Below are positions 1 to 7,506 of a stretch of DNA of 33,515 bases, in pieces; position 1 is the first letter of the stretch, and every line of letters begins with the position of its first letter. Position numbers and translations under genes: made by a program. The notes beneath the pieces were generated by a model that was given only the letters and a program-made list of their open reading frames with translations, had not been told where the DNA came from and ran no database searches. The stretch is from a virus: positions 1 to 33,515 of IMG/VR virus record IMGVR_UViG_3300032229_000336; one strand, written 5' to 3'.

Positions 1-123
1 GGCTGGCACCTACCTGATGCTGCCCGCGGCGAACGTCACGATCGAGGTGAACAACTACACGGGCACCGCGAATAGCTGGTCAACGCTTCTCGCCAACAAC
101 ACTGGTGGCACGCTGATCTCGGA
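1..123. repeat. terminal direct repeat, left copy
   Basis: The first 123 bases are identical to the last 123 bases of the window. The repeat lies inside a coding gene and joining the copies restores one continuous reading frame, so it marks a circular assembly rather than a duplicated gene. A true physical terminal repeat cannot be excluded from sequence alone, but a repeat this short inside a gene is what an assembler leaves on a circular or circularly permuted molecule. Confidence 0.97.
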
Positions 124-223
124 TGGGTTTAACGTGCGCGCGAATGCGGTCACGGGCACCCAGACGGTGACGCTGCTCACGGTGAATGGCGGTCAGGCGG
201 CGCCCGGCACCTTCACCTCGTAA
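1..223 (+). CDS. putative capsid decoration or head protein, 3' part (starts at 33259)
   Basis: This is the C-terminal half of the gene that begins at 33259. The frame runs from base 2 and ends with TAA at 221-223; internal ATG codons such as the one at base 17 are not its start. The visible part is rich in Asn, Thr, Val and Gly and looks like beta strands. The stop is followed at once by the AGGAGG site of the next gene, so the two are probably co-translated. Function is inferred from its position after the capsid gene. Confidence 0.85.
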   Translation, partial: AGTYLMLPAANVTIEVNNYTGTANSWSTLLANNTGGTLISDGFNVRANAVTGTQTVTLLTVNGGQAAPGTFTS

Positions 224-235
224 GGAGGCGTCCGC

Positions 236-670
236 ATGGCAAACGGCAATCGCGTCGGCGCTCTTACGCCCGACTCCTTCGATCGCATCGTCATTGGCGA
301 GGCGCATGGAGTGCCGGTCAACGCAACGGGCAATGCCGTGGCGACCATTCCGATTCTGTCGGGTGGCCTCACGCCTAACACCGGGGCTTACATCATCCGT
401 TCGATCACGGTGGTGAACGCCAACAAGAGCATTAACACGGCTAATGTTATTGTCCTGACCAGCAGCGACGGTAACACGAGCAACAACGTGTCCAACGCGA
501 CGGTGCTGTCTAACGTCACGGCTGCCACGACCAAGTGGCAGGATCTGACGTTGGCTGCCGCCGCCGCGACGGATGCGTTTACGGCTCAGGCCCTGTTCGT
601 GCGCGTCAACACGGCTGTTTCAGGTGGCACCTGCGACATTCGTGTTGTTGGGATGCCGGTGAACCTGTGA
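236..670 (+). CDS. putative virion structural protein
   Basis: The 144-residue protein starts at ATG 236, six bases after an AGGAGG site that overlaps the previous stop region. It is rich in Ala, Thr, Val and Asn, with an N-terminal segment MANGNRVGALTPDSFDRIVI and a C-terminal half of alternating hydrophobic and polar residues that looks beta-sheet rich. It lies between the capsid-proximal gene and the adaptor, so a head decoration or head fibre role fits. I do not recognise the family. Its stop TGA overlaps the GTG start of the next gene. Confidence 0.8.
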   Translation: MANGNRVGALTPDSFDRIVIGEAHGVPVNATGNAVATIPILSGGLTPNTGAYIIRSITVVNANKSINTANVIVLTSSDGNTSNNVSNATVLSNVTAATTKWQDLTLAAAAATDAFTAQALFVRVNTAVSGGTCDIRVVGMPVNL

Positions 671-1029
671 CCGATACCGTCTATGTGACCAACGTTGGCG
701 AAAAGCTCCTGACCGATGGTTGGGATGGGGTGAAGTACGTCTTCGAGCCGGGAAAAACGGTCGCTGTGCCGGTTTTCGTGGCTGGTCACATATTCGGGTA
801 CGGGTTTGAGGATAAAACGCCTCACGTGACACGGCTTGGTTGGGCTAAAACCACGAATGACATTCCAAGCGCGCTCGCGAACTTGGAAAACTTCGTGATT
901 TCCACCGAGCCGCCCGAAGTTCGGCCCCTTCAATTCCCCGGGGGACCGGACCTCACTGACCCTCCCTCGCCTGCGCACCTCAGGCGGGGGAGGCGAGGGG
1001 AAAGCGGCACCAATCATAGTCTGCAATGA
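667..1029 (+). CDS. small virion-associated protein of unknown function
   Basis: The start is taken as GTG 667, which overlaps the previous stop as GTGA, giving 120 residues. The N-terminal 80 residues (MTDTVYVTNVGEKLLTDGW, then a KYVFEPGKTVAVP segment) look like a compact beta domain. The last 40 residues are Pro, Gly and Arg rich and probably disordered. Their DNA carries a GC-rich inverted repeat (964-999). The position between head genes and the adaptor suggests a head completion role. No ATG start exists at the correct place, and the ribosome site is weak. Confidence 0.72.
   Translation: MTDTVYVTNVGEKLLTDGWDGVKYVFEPGKTVAVPVFVAGHIFGYGFEDKTPHVTRLGWAKTTNDIPSALANLENFVISTEPPEVRPLQFPGGPDLTDPPSPAHLRRGRRGESGTNHSLQ
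964..999. repeat. GC-rich inverted repeat inside a gene's 3' end
   Basis: CCCTCGCCT (964-972) pairs with AGGCGAGGG (991-999), a perfect nine-base stem. A competing inner hairpin GCCTG/CAGGC lies between the arms. There is no T-run after it, so it is not a normal intrinsic terminator. It falls in the low-complexity 3' end of the 667-1029 gene, 40 bases before the adaptor gene, where it could pause polymerase or protect the RNA. Confidence 0.6.
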
Positions 1030-1038
1030 GGTGCGTCG

Positions 1039-1677
1039 ATGGCTGTTACATTAGCGCAGTACATCACGCAGGTTAGGCGTCTGCTGCATGACGCAAACGG
1101 CAATTTCTGGACTGATCAGGAATTAACCGACTACATCAACGACGCTCGTAGCCGTCTTGTGCGCGATACGGGTTGTCTGCGCACGTTGCAAACCAGCGCG
1201 ACGGTGACCAGTCAGGAGACGTATGCTTTTTCGTCGCTGCCGGAAGGCAATAAGACGATGGATCTCCTGAACGTCAACCTCTACTGGGGCAACTCGCGCG
1301 TGCCGCTGCTGTATAGGCCGTGGACGGACTTTAACGCCCAACTGCGCTACTGGCAGAACTACACTGGGCGTCCGATTGCCTTCAGCATGTATGGCACCCG
1401 CACCTTCTATCTCGGGCCGATCCCGGATCAGGTGTACACGATCGAATTGGATACCGTGATCGAGCCGACGCCGCTGGTTAGCGCGAATGACGCCGACACG
1501 ATCCCTGACATCTGGACGCAGCCGGTTCCGTTTTACGCTTCGCACACGGCGAAGTTTAAGGAGCAGTCCTACGGCGAGTCCGAGATCTTCCATCAGCAGT
1601 ACATCAAGGAAGCTCAGAACCTGCTGGCGACCACCTTCACGCGCAGGTTGCCCACGGCTTACTCGCAGGCGTACTAA
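1039..1677 (+). CDS. head-tail adaptor (P22 gp4-like position)
   Basis: The 212-residue protein opens MAVTLAQYITQVRRLLHD and has the pattern of a family common in podoviruses: an N-terminal helical stretch with FWTDQELTDYINDARSRLVRD (residues near 28-48), then a beta-rich middle with many aromatics. Such proteins bind below the portal and connect it to the tail hub. It lies just before the tail-hub gene, which fits. The ATG at 1039 follows GAGGTGCGTCG. The assignment comes from family resemblance and gene order; exact homology to P22 gp4 is not shown. Confidence 0.75.
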   Translation: MAVTLAQYITQVRRLLHDANGNFWTDQELTDYINDARSRLVRDTGCLRTLQTSATVTSQETYAFSSLPEGNKTMDLLNVNLYWGNSRVPLLYRPWTDFNAQLRYWQNYTGRPIAFSMYGTRTFYLGPIPDQVYTIELDTVIEPTPLVSANDADTIPDIWTQPVPFYASHTAKFKEQSYGESEIFHQQYIKEAQNLLATTFTRRLPTAYSQAY

Positions 1678-1679
1678 GC

Positions 1680-3641
1680 ATGGCCGCCGCCGAGCAGCGC
1701 AAACAGTACCAGATCTCCAAGAGCTTCAAGGGGGTCAACACCCAGGCCAATCGCACTGCGATCGACCCGGATGAGTTTGCGTGGCTGGAAAATGTGCAGC
1801 CCATTGGCTTCGGCAATATCAAGTCGATACCCGCACAGACAACCGTTCAGGTGTCGAGCGCGCCGCTGGCGTGGAGCGGGACGGTCGAATCGCTGTACGA
1901 CGCCAACGTCAAAAACAAAGAGTATATCTTTGCGTTTTTTACGAATGGCGGGGCCGAGGCCTACAACGCGACTGATGGCACCAAGGTCACCATTGCCAAT
2001 GCCGGCAAGTTTTCCGCGGCGGGCGTTCGCATCGCGCAGTGGAAGAACGAGCGCATCCTGATCATCGACCCCACCAAGGGGCTCTTTAACTGGGATGGCA
2101 CCAACGTAGTCAGCATTGGCTCAATCTCTGACTACGGCATTACGAATGGCGGATCAGGCTACACGTCTGCGCCTTCGGTGTCGTTCAGTGCGCCCAGTGA
2201 GACGGGCGGCGTGCAGGCAACCGGCTCTGCGGTCATTGTCGCCAACGCTGTTGTGGGCATCAACATCACGGAACCAGGGTCGGGCTACACGTCGCCGCCG
2301 ACCGTGACGTTTGCCGGCGGTGGCGGTGCCAACGCGGCGGTGGTTACCTCCACCCTGACGTTTGCCACGGGCACTGTTGGCTGCATCGTTAAGAGCGGCG
2401 GAACGGGCTACGCTAACTCGTTCGCGGTCACCTTTTCGGGTGGCGGCGGCGCGAACGCCGCGGCCCAAGCAATCGTGTCGGGCGGCGCGGTCACCAAGAT
2501 TATTATGACCAACAGCGGTTCCGGTTACACCTCCGCGCCCACGGCCAACTTGTCGGCTGGCGCGGGCTCTGGTGCGATCGTTGAGGCGGTGGTCACCACT
2601 GAACCCAATACGGACGTGGCGACGTTCAGCGGGCGCGCTTGGGTGTCGCAGGGCCGTACGGTGTTTTACTCGGCGGCGGATAGCTACACCGATTTTGCGT
2701 CCGTGAGCGCCGGCAACATTCTGATCACCGACTCGACGTTGCACACCAATATATCGAGTCTGCTATCGGCCAATAACTTCCTCTACATTTTTGGCGCTGA
2801 CAGCATCAACGTGTTCTCAGATGTGCGCGTTGGTCAAGACGGCGTGACCGTCTTCACGAACACCAATGTGTCGGCGTCCGTAGGCACGAACCTTAAAAAG
2901 AGCGTGTACGCCTACTTCCGAAGCGTTGTGTTTATGAACGAGTACGGCATCTACGCGCTGGTCGGCTCGACCACGAGCAAGCTGTCGGACGCGCTCGACG
3001 GCATCTTCACGCTAATTGATTTTACGCAGCCGGTGTCGGGCGGGCAGGTGCTGGTCAACAACATCCTCTGCGCCGCGTGGTCGTTTACCTACAACGATCC
3101 GGCGGCAGGCCCGCGTCCGATTCAAGCGGTGTTTTTCAACAAGCGTTGGTTCATCACGAGCCAAGGCACGCTGACGAACATCACCAGCGCGCAGGTTGGT
3201 GGTGTCACCAACATTTACGGCACGGGCGGCACCAACCTCATTAAGCTGTACGCCAACAGCGCCTCTGGCACGCCGATCATTATTCGCAGCGCCCTATGGG
3301 CGTTGGGAGATCCGATCCGCGACAAGCAGGCGCTGAAGTTTGGCGTTGAGGCAACGCTGACGACGCCGGCCACGTTGTTGCTGACGGTAGACAGCGAGTA
3401 TGCGTCGAGCCCGCCCTATACGCTCGCGAACCTGATTACCTGGGTAAACAATTCCTTCCAAGCAGTGCCCTGGATCAACAATTCCAGCGTCCAAATTGGT
3501 TGGATTTTGGCGGGCTACCAACTGTATAAATCAGACGCGCAGCAGTACGGGAAATACCTGGGTTTCACGATCACGGCGAATGCGGTGGTGATGACGCTGC
3601 ACACGCTGGAACTGGAACACGAATTGAGAGCGAGGTTCTAA
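1680..3641 (+). CDS. tail hub / stabilisation protein with GSGYTSAP repeats
   Basis: This 653-residue protein begins with a FKGVNTQANRTAIDPDEFAW segment (residues 16-35) typical of P22 gp10-like packaged-DNA stabilisation or tail hub proteins, and it follows the adaptor after two bases. Residues about 150-305 are an inserted repeat region: four units near residues 154, 196, 237 and 276 built on a GSGYTSAPTVTFSGGGG pattern with a period near 41. The C-terminal part, with LTVDSEYASSPP and KYLGFTITA segments, resumes the hub fold. The role in closing the portal channel and holding fibres is inferred from family and order. Confidence 0.78.
   Translation: MAAAEQRKQYQISKSFKGVNTQANRTAIDPDEFAWLENVQPIGFGNIKSIPAQTTVQVSSAPLAWSGTVESLYDANVKNKEYIFAFFTNGGAEAYNATDGTKVTIANAGKFSAAGVRIAQWKNERILIIDPTKGLFNWDGTNVVSIGSISDYGITNGGSGYTSAPSVSFSAPSETGGVQATGSAVIVANAVVGINITEPGSGYTSPPTVTFAGGGGANAAVVTSTLTFATGTVGCIVKSGGTGYANSFAVTFSGGGGANAAAQAIVSGGAVTKIIMTNSGSGYTSAPTANLSAGAGSGAIVEAVVTTEPNTDVATFSGRAWVSQGRTVFYSAADSYTDFASVSAGNILITDSTLHTNISSLLSANNFLYIFGADSINVFSDVRVGQDGVTVFTNTNVSASVGTNLKKSVYAYFRSVVFMNEYGIYALVGSTTSKLSDALDGIFTLIDFTQPVSGGQVLVNNILCAAWSFTYNDPAAGPRPIQAVFFNKRWFITSQGTLTNITSAQVGGVTNIYGTGGTNLIKLYANSASGTPIIIRSALWALGDPIRDKQALKFGVEATLTTPATLLLTVDSEYASSPPYTLANLITWVNNSFQAVPWINNSSVQIGWILAGYQLYKSDAQQYGKYLGFTITANAVVMTLHTLELEHELRARF
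2127..2594 (+). repeat. protein-coding tandem repeats in the tail hub gene
   Basis: Four degenerate units of about 41 codons encode motifs ITNGGSGYTSAP, ITEPGSGYTSPP, VKSGGTGYANSF and MTNSGSGYTSAP, each followed by a short strand and a Gly-Ala-rich turn. The motif is familiar from phage tail and fibre proteins as a small beta module. Here it interrupts the hub. Confidence 0.75.
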
Positions 3642-3642
3642 G

Positions 3643-4797
3643 ATGCCTGTTCCGAACCAGTTTGCGAACGCTACCAGCGCGATTCCGCTGTCGCAGTTGG
3701 ACAACAACTTTGCGACGCCGATTACGATCGGCAACACGGCTGTTCAGCTTGGCAACACGGTGACCACGCTGAACAACATGACGCTGGCGAACGTCACGAT
3801 CAGTAGTGTGGCGGCGCCGATTACTGCTGCCCAAGGGGGCACCGGACTGACATCTCCGGGAGCCGCCGGCAACGTGCTGACAAGCAACGGCACCACTTGG
3901 CTTAGTCAGGCGGCTACCGCTGCGGGCGGCTCGAATGTGCAGACGTTTACGACATCTGGCACTTGGACGAAGCCCGCAAATGTAACAACCGTAATTGTTG
4001 AGGCGTGGGGCGGCGGCGGCGGTGGTGGCGGCGGAAATGTTAACTCTGGCACCACCGCTTCGTATGGCGGTAGTGGCGGCGGTGGCGGAGCTTACGCGGT
4101 TCGAAAGTTTGCGGCCGGCGATTTGCCCTCTACGGTTACTGTTACTGTTGGCGCTGGTGGAACAGGAGGGTCGGTAGGCCCCGCCACTTCAGGCGGCAAT
4201 GGCGGCAACACAACATTTGGCTCTTTTCTCTCTGCTTTTGGCGGTGGCGGCGGAAGGTTTGGCCACAACACATTCACATCAAATTTGAATGGTGCCGGTG
4301 GTGGCGTCTTGAGCGCCGCCAATGGGACCTCGCCGGGCGAACCCACACAGCCCAACCCCACCAGCGACCAGTTCGCCGCTCATTTTGGCGGAGGTTTATG
4401 GCCTTTTGCCGAGAGCGGTTTTGGCGGCGCCGGCGGCGGCAACATAAGCTCCGGCTTTTGCTCTTATCAAGGCGGCGCTGGTGGCGGTTCCGGCGGCGCT
4501 AGCGGCTCTGGTTTTGGCATAGGCTATGTGGGTGGATCTAACACAGGAACTCAAGGCGGCGGCGGAAGTCCTGGTCTTACCGAAGGCGGTGCCGGCAGCG
4601 ATGGAGCCGCTGGGGTTGGCTCGGGAGGTCGAGGCGGTGGCGGCGGCACTGGTGCGGTAAGCGTAAATGGCGGTAACGGCGGCAATGGCGGCCAAAATGG
4701 TGGCGGCGGCGGTGGTGGTGGCGCGGCGCGCACCGGATTCACCGCGGGTACTGGCGGCAATGGTGGAAACGGCACAGTTCGTGTTTATGCTGTGTGA
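3643..4797 (+). CDS. tail fibre / adhesin with polyglycine-rich domain
   Basis: The 384-residue protein has three parts. Residues 1-60 are an attachment-type segment with LGNTVTTLNNMTLANVTISS. Residues 60-95 carry the fibre motif AAQGGTGLTSPGAAGNVLTS. From residue 105 a GTWTKPAN motif opens a glycine-rich domain with long runs of Gly (123-130 and many later), ending NGTVRVYAV. GTWTKP-type glycine-rich domains are known at the tips of phage fibres, and in some adhesins such runs pack as polyglycine II helices. The following gene is a fibre assembly chaperone, which strongly supports host binding. The start ATG lies one base after the previous stop. Confidence 0.85.
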   Translation: MPVPNQFANATSAIPLSQLDNNFATPITIGNTAVQLGNTVTTLNNMTLANVTISSVAAPITAAQGGTGLTSPGAAGNVLTSNGTTWLSQAATAAGGSNVQTFTTSGTWTKPANVTTVIVEAWGGGGGGGGGNVNSGTTASYGGSGGGGGAYAVRKFAAGDLPSTVTVTVGAGGTGGSVGPATSGGNGGNTTFGSFLSAFGGGGGRFGHNTFTSNLNGAGGGVLSAANGTSPGEPTQPNPTSDQFAAHFGGGLWPFAESGFGGAGGGNISSGFCSYQGGAGGGSGGASGSGFGIGYVGGSNTGTQGGGGSPGLTEGGAGSDGAAGVGSGGRGGGGGTGAVSVNGGNGGNGGQNGGGGGGGGAARTGFTAGTGGNGGNGTVRVYAV

Positions 4798-4809
4798 GGA
4801 GAAGTCGTC

Positions 4810-5145
4810 ATGAGATACGCAATTATTGAAAACAACAAAGTAGTAAATGTTGTTGTTTCTGACTCTCTGCTTTCGGAAAACTGGATTGAGAGTAGGGACG
4901 CGAATCCGGGAGACGAATATGTGGACGGTCAATTTGTGAGGCCGCCTGAAGATTTTTCGGAATTGGCTAAGATAGCGCGGGCACAACGAAACGCTATGCT
5001 TTCCAAGTCCGATTGGACTCAACTCGCCGATGCGCCGGTCGATGACCTTTCGTGGGCGACCTATCGGCAAGCGTTGCGCGATGTGCCTGGGCAAGTAGGA
5101 TTTCCTTGGGAGATTCAGTGGCCTACGCCGCCCGGGGGTGCGTAA
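4810..5145 (+). CDS. tail fibre assembly chaperone-like protein
   Basis: The 111-residue protein opens with a small beta domain (MRYAIIENNKVVNVVVSDS) and closes with the conserved pattern RNAMLSKSDWTQLADAP, WATYRQALRDVP and FPWEIQWPTPP (residues 63-108). This end is the hallmark of proteins annotated as phage tail fibre assembly or XkdW/DUF4376-type. It stands directly after the polyglycine fibre gene with a GGAGAAG ribosome site, the usual arrangement for a chaperone and its fibre. The first 150 bases are more AT-rich than the neighbours, which suggests module exchange. Confidence 0.85.
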   Translation: MRYAIIENNKVVNVVVSDSLLSENWIESRDANPGDEYVDGQFVRPPEDFSELAKIARAQRNAMLSKSDWTQLADAPVDDLSWATYRQALRDVPGQVGFPWEIQWPTPPGGA

Positions 5146-5330
5146 TGCAGGATGACGCTGCCGAACACGCCAAGACCGTAGTGGATGCTCTGAGTATTGC
5201 GACTGTGATTGCGACCATTGCCGATATCCTGCCGTCAATGGCCGCGCTCTTTAGTATTGTGTGGTCCCTGATCCGCATCTGGGAAACCGATACCGTGCAA
5301 TCCTTGTTGGGAAGGAACCCACCGCAATGA
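5145..5330 (+). CDS. holin-like small membrane protein
   Basis: The 61-residue protein starts at ATG 5145, overlapping the previous TAA as TAATG. A short polar N-terminus with an acidic start (MQDDAAEHAKTVVDA) precedes a long hydrophobic stretch (residues 16-46) ending in IVWSLIRIW. A short tail with TVQSLLGR follows. This resembles small alphaproteobacterial phage holin-like proteins. It pairs with the next membrane protein; the endolysin is far downstream at 15683. Holin activity is inferred. Confidence 0.72.
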   Translation: MQDDAAEHAKTVVDALSIATVIATIADILPSMAALFSIVWSLIRIWETDTVQSLLGRNPPQ

Positions 5331-5494
5331 GCAAGGACATGTGGCTTGGCGTTGCCCGACACATTCTTACGGCAGTTGGCGGCGTTTTTGTTTCCCGCGG
5401 TGTGATTGACGCAGACACGGCCAACACGCTGGTCGGTGCGGTGATTACCCTCGGCGGCATTGCGTGGTCGATTGCGGACAAGAAGGGTCGCTGA
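5327..5494 (+). CDS. small membrane protein, Pam3 gp28-like (second lysis candidate)
   Basis: The ATG at 5327 overlaps the previous stop as ATGA. The 55-residue product opens MSKDMWLGVARHILTAVGG and contains two hydrophobic segments around a DADTA turn, ending WSIADKKGR. This pattern matches small phage membrane proteins often found in lysis cassettes (Pam3 gp28-type). Two overlapping small membrane proteins suggest a holin with a partner or antiholin. The function is inferred from family likeness and position. Confidence 0.75.
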   Translation: MSKDMWLGVARHILTAVGGVFVSRGVIDADTANTLVGAVITLGGIAWSIADKKGR

Positions 5495-5495
5495 G

Positions 5496-5825
5496 ATGGG
5501 TATCAACGCCTTCACCAAGATGGGCAACACGGTGACTTTCACCGCTGCCACAAGCGCGCCCACCCCGGTGCAGGCGGCCTCTAGCAGCCTTGGCGGCAAC
5601 CAGTACCGCATCATCAATGCGGGTAACGTTGTCGTGTTTCTGGGCTACGGCTCTACGTCTGCTGACGCCACCAACAATGCTGTCATCGTCTCATCCTCGC
5701 AGGCGGCGTTTCCGCTTCTGCCCGGCACTGACGAGATTCTGACGTTTGTGCCGAACGCATTCTTCACGGGCATCACGGGCAGCGGCACGGCGGCGATTTA
5801 CATCACCCCGGGCGACGGACTGTGA
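5496..5825 (+). CDS. tail-tip associated beta protein (paralogue of 14851-15177)
   Basis: The 109-residue protein starts at ATG 5496, one base after the previous stop. It is clearly paralogous to the protein at 14851-15177: both open MGI.AFT.MGNTVTF, share QYRI, VVFLG and FFTG, and end PGDG. It is predicted to be all beta. Each paralogue lies directly before a different fibre or receptor-binding-like gene, so it may be a connector or a small baseplate or fibre subunit. No named domain is recognised. Confidence 0.8.
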   Translation: MGINAFTKMGNTVTFTAATSAPTPVQAASSSLGGNQYRIINAGNVVVFLGYGSTSADATNNAVIVSSSQAAFPLLPGTDEILTFVPNAFFTGITGSGTAAIYITPGDGL

Positions 5826-5828
5826 TCC

Positions 5829-6683
5829 ATGCTGAAGGTAGCAAACACCTTAGGTGGCGGCGGTAACGGTACAGTTACTCTTGTCGCCACTGGCACGGGG
5901 TTAACCGGCGGTCCCATAACGACCTCTGGCACCATTAGCCTTGCCAACACGGCGGTGACCGCGGGCACTTACGGCAACGCGACCAACATCGTTCAAATTA
6001 CCGTTGATGCGCAGGGCCGCATCACGAGCGCCGCCAACGTGGTGATCAGCGCGGGCAATGGCACGGTTACGAGTGTAAACACCGGCACTGGCCTGACGGG
6101 CGGCCCGATCACCACTACAGGCACAATCAGCCTTGCGAACACTGCTGTGGCGGCGGGCAGCTATGGCGGGGCAGCGACGGTTGCCACCTTCACTGTGGAT
6201 GCGCAGGGCCGGCTGACGGCTGCTGCCAACGTCACGATCAGCATTGGCAATGCCAACCTTGCCAACAGCAGCACCACGCTGGGAAACGCGACCCTTACCC
6301 TTGGCTCGACCACCACGAGCGTTGGGAACCTTACCCTCACCAACGCTACCGTGAATGGCGCGGCTCTGGCGATTACGACCCGGACCTCGGCCTATACGGC
6401 TACAGCAACTGACGTAACCATCCTCGGCAACGCTACGACCGCAGCCTTCTCGGTTACGCTGCCCACGGCGGTGGGTGCGACCGGCAAGATCTACACGGTC
6501 AAGAAGATCGACAGTTCCGTCAACGCGGTCACGGTTGCCACAACGTCTGCGCAGACTATTGATGGGCAATCTACGGAGCCGCTGGCCCGCCAGTATGACG
6601 CGGTGACTGTTCAGTCTGACGGCGCGAACTGGTTTATTGTTAGCTTTGTTCCGGGCCGGAGTGGGGCCGGGGGCAGCTTCTAA
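5829..6683 (+). CDS. tail fibre-like protein with two 64-residue repeats
   Basis: The 284-residue protein contains two near-identical tandem units (residues 13-76 and 77-140), each carrying TGTGLTGGPITT, GTISLANTAV and VDAQGR. Next comes a Thr-rich segment with TTSVGNLTLTNATVNGA resembling the N-terminal segment of the 3643 fibre, then a beta domain (residues 185-280) like trimeric C-terminal domains of phage fibre proteins. It is probably a secondary fibre or a fibre shaft. The ATG at 5829 follows the previous stop by three bases. Confidence 0.8.
   Translation: MLKVANTLGGGGNGTVTLVATGTGLTGGPITTSGTISLANTAVTAGTYGNATNIVQITVDAQGRITSAANVVISAGNGTVTSVNTGTGLTGGPITTTGTISLANTAVAAGSYGGAATVATFTVDAQGRLTAAANVTISIGNANLANSSTTLGNATLTLGSTTTSVGNLTLTNATVNGAALAITTRTSAYTATATDVTILGNATTAAFSVTLPTAVGATGKIYTVKKIDSSVNAVTVATTSAQTIDGQSTEPLARQYDAVTVQSDGANWFIVSFVPGRSGAGGSF
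5865..6248 (+). repeat. tandem 192-bp coding repeat in fibre gene
   Basis: Two units, 5865-6056 and 6057-6248, encode 64 residues each with strong similarity (GTGLTGGPITT, SGTISLANTAV/TGTISLANTAV, VDAQGR). They probably form shaft modules that can vary in copy number by recombination. Confidence 0.75.
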
Positions 6684-7024
6684 TGGATTTTGACTCCCTA
6701 AGCGACGTGAAGTTTGGCGATTTGGACGGCTTGGACCAAATGCTTTTCGCCAACTTCGTGCAGCATAAGACGTTTAGGGAGGTTTTTTACTCGCAGGGAA
6801 TCGCGGTTCCGGCGTATCCTCTGGCAAATGCCGATCCCTCGAACTTGGACGATTGGCTGTTGGCGCATCAGGTAGAGCATCAGGCGTTTGCCTCCCTGCT
6901 GGGCCTCACCAATCCGTTCAACATCTTGGACGATGCGTGGGATAAGGAGGACGAGTTTTACAACTGGCTATCGCTGCATCTGACTATCCATCAGCAGATA
7001 GCGGAGCGATTGGGGCTTACGTGA
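6683..7024 (+). CDS. small helical protein with three His-containing repeats
   Basis: The 113-residue acidic protein starts at ATG 6683, overlapping the previous TAA as TAATG. It contains three related helical segments: LFANFVQHKTFREVFYSQGI (near 21-40), WLLAHQVEHQAFASLLGL (near 58-75) and WLSLHLTIHQQIAERLGL (near 95-112). Each has a conserved His about eight residues into the helix and the last two end in LGL. The family is not recognised. Its place between fibre and ejection genes suggests a virion or assembly role. Confidence 0.8.
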   Translation: MDFDSLSDVKFGDLDGLDQMLFANFVQHKTFREVFYSQGIAVPAYPLANADPSNLDDWLLAHQVEHQAFASLLGLTNPFNILDDAWDKEDEFYNWLSLHLTIHQQIAERLGLT

Positions 7025-7506
7025 TGTCTCAGACGATGCAGCAGCCGGCAGGCCGTTCCCCTGTAAAGGGCAAGGACACGGTGACCGTGCTGCGCGAGGT
7101 CATGTCTGAGCAGCTTGGCGATGAGCAGTCTGCCGAGGCGTTCATCGAGAACGTAGCCCGCCTTTGCCAGTCTGGCGCGATGAAGCCCATTCAGATTGGG
7201 AACACGGTGTTTCTCGTGCAGCACTACACGGCGAACGGGCAGCAAATGCTGCCGCAGGGCGCGGCTGAAGTGCATATGTTCTCAGCCGAGCCGTTTAGCG
7301 AGACGGTCAAACGCATGATGGTGCTGCCGAACACCATGCGAGAGCTGGGTTACCGCAGCTTTACGACTTACGTTCTCGATCAAGAGATGGCTAATTTGAT
7401 GCTGCAAATCCAGCAGCGTATCGGTATTCAGGGTCAGATCCGCCAGGACATGCAGTACATGGATGGTGAGATGACGCCGGTTTACCGGGTGGAGGCCGTT
7501 CTCTAA
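7024..7506 (+). CDS. conserved phage protein of unknown function, before ejection genes
   Basis: The ATG at 7024 overlaps the previous TGA (TGATG); a GTG three bases earlier is an alternative. The 160-residue product has a helical N-terminal third (DTVTVLREVMSEQLGDEQSA), a middle beta segment (MKPIQIGNTVFLVQHY) and a C-terminal segment with FTTYVLDQEMANLMLQIQQRIG. It may belong to the set of small internal or assembly proteins that precede podoviral ejection proteins. No domain is recognised. Confidence 0.8.
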   Translation: MSQTMQQPAGRSPVKGKDTVTVLREVMSEQLGDEQSAEAFIENVARLCQSGAMKPIQIGNTVFLVQHYTANGQQMLPQGAAEVHMFSAEPFSETVKRMMVLPNTMRELGYRSFTTYVLDQEMANLMLQIQQRIGIQGQIRQDMQYMDGEMTPVYRVEAVL

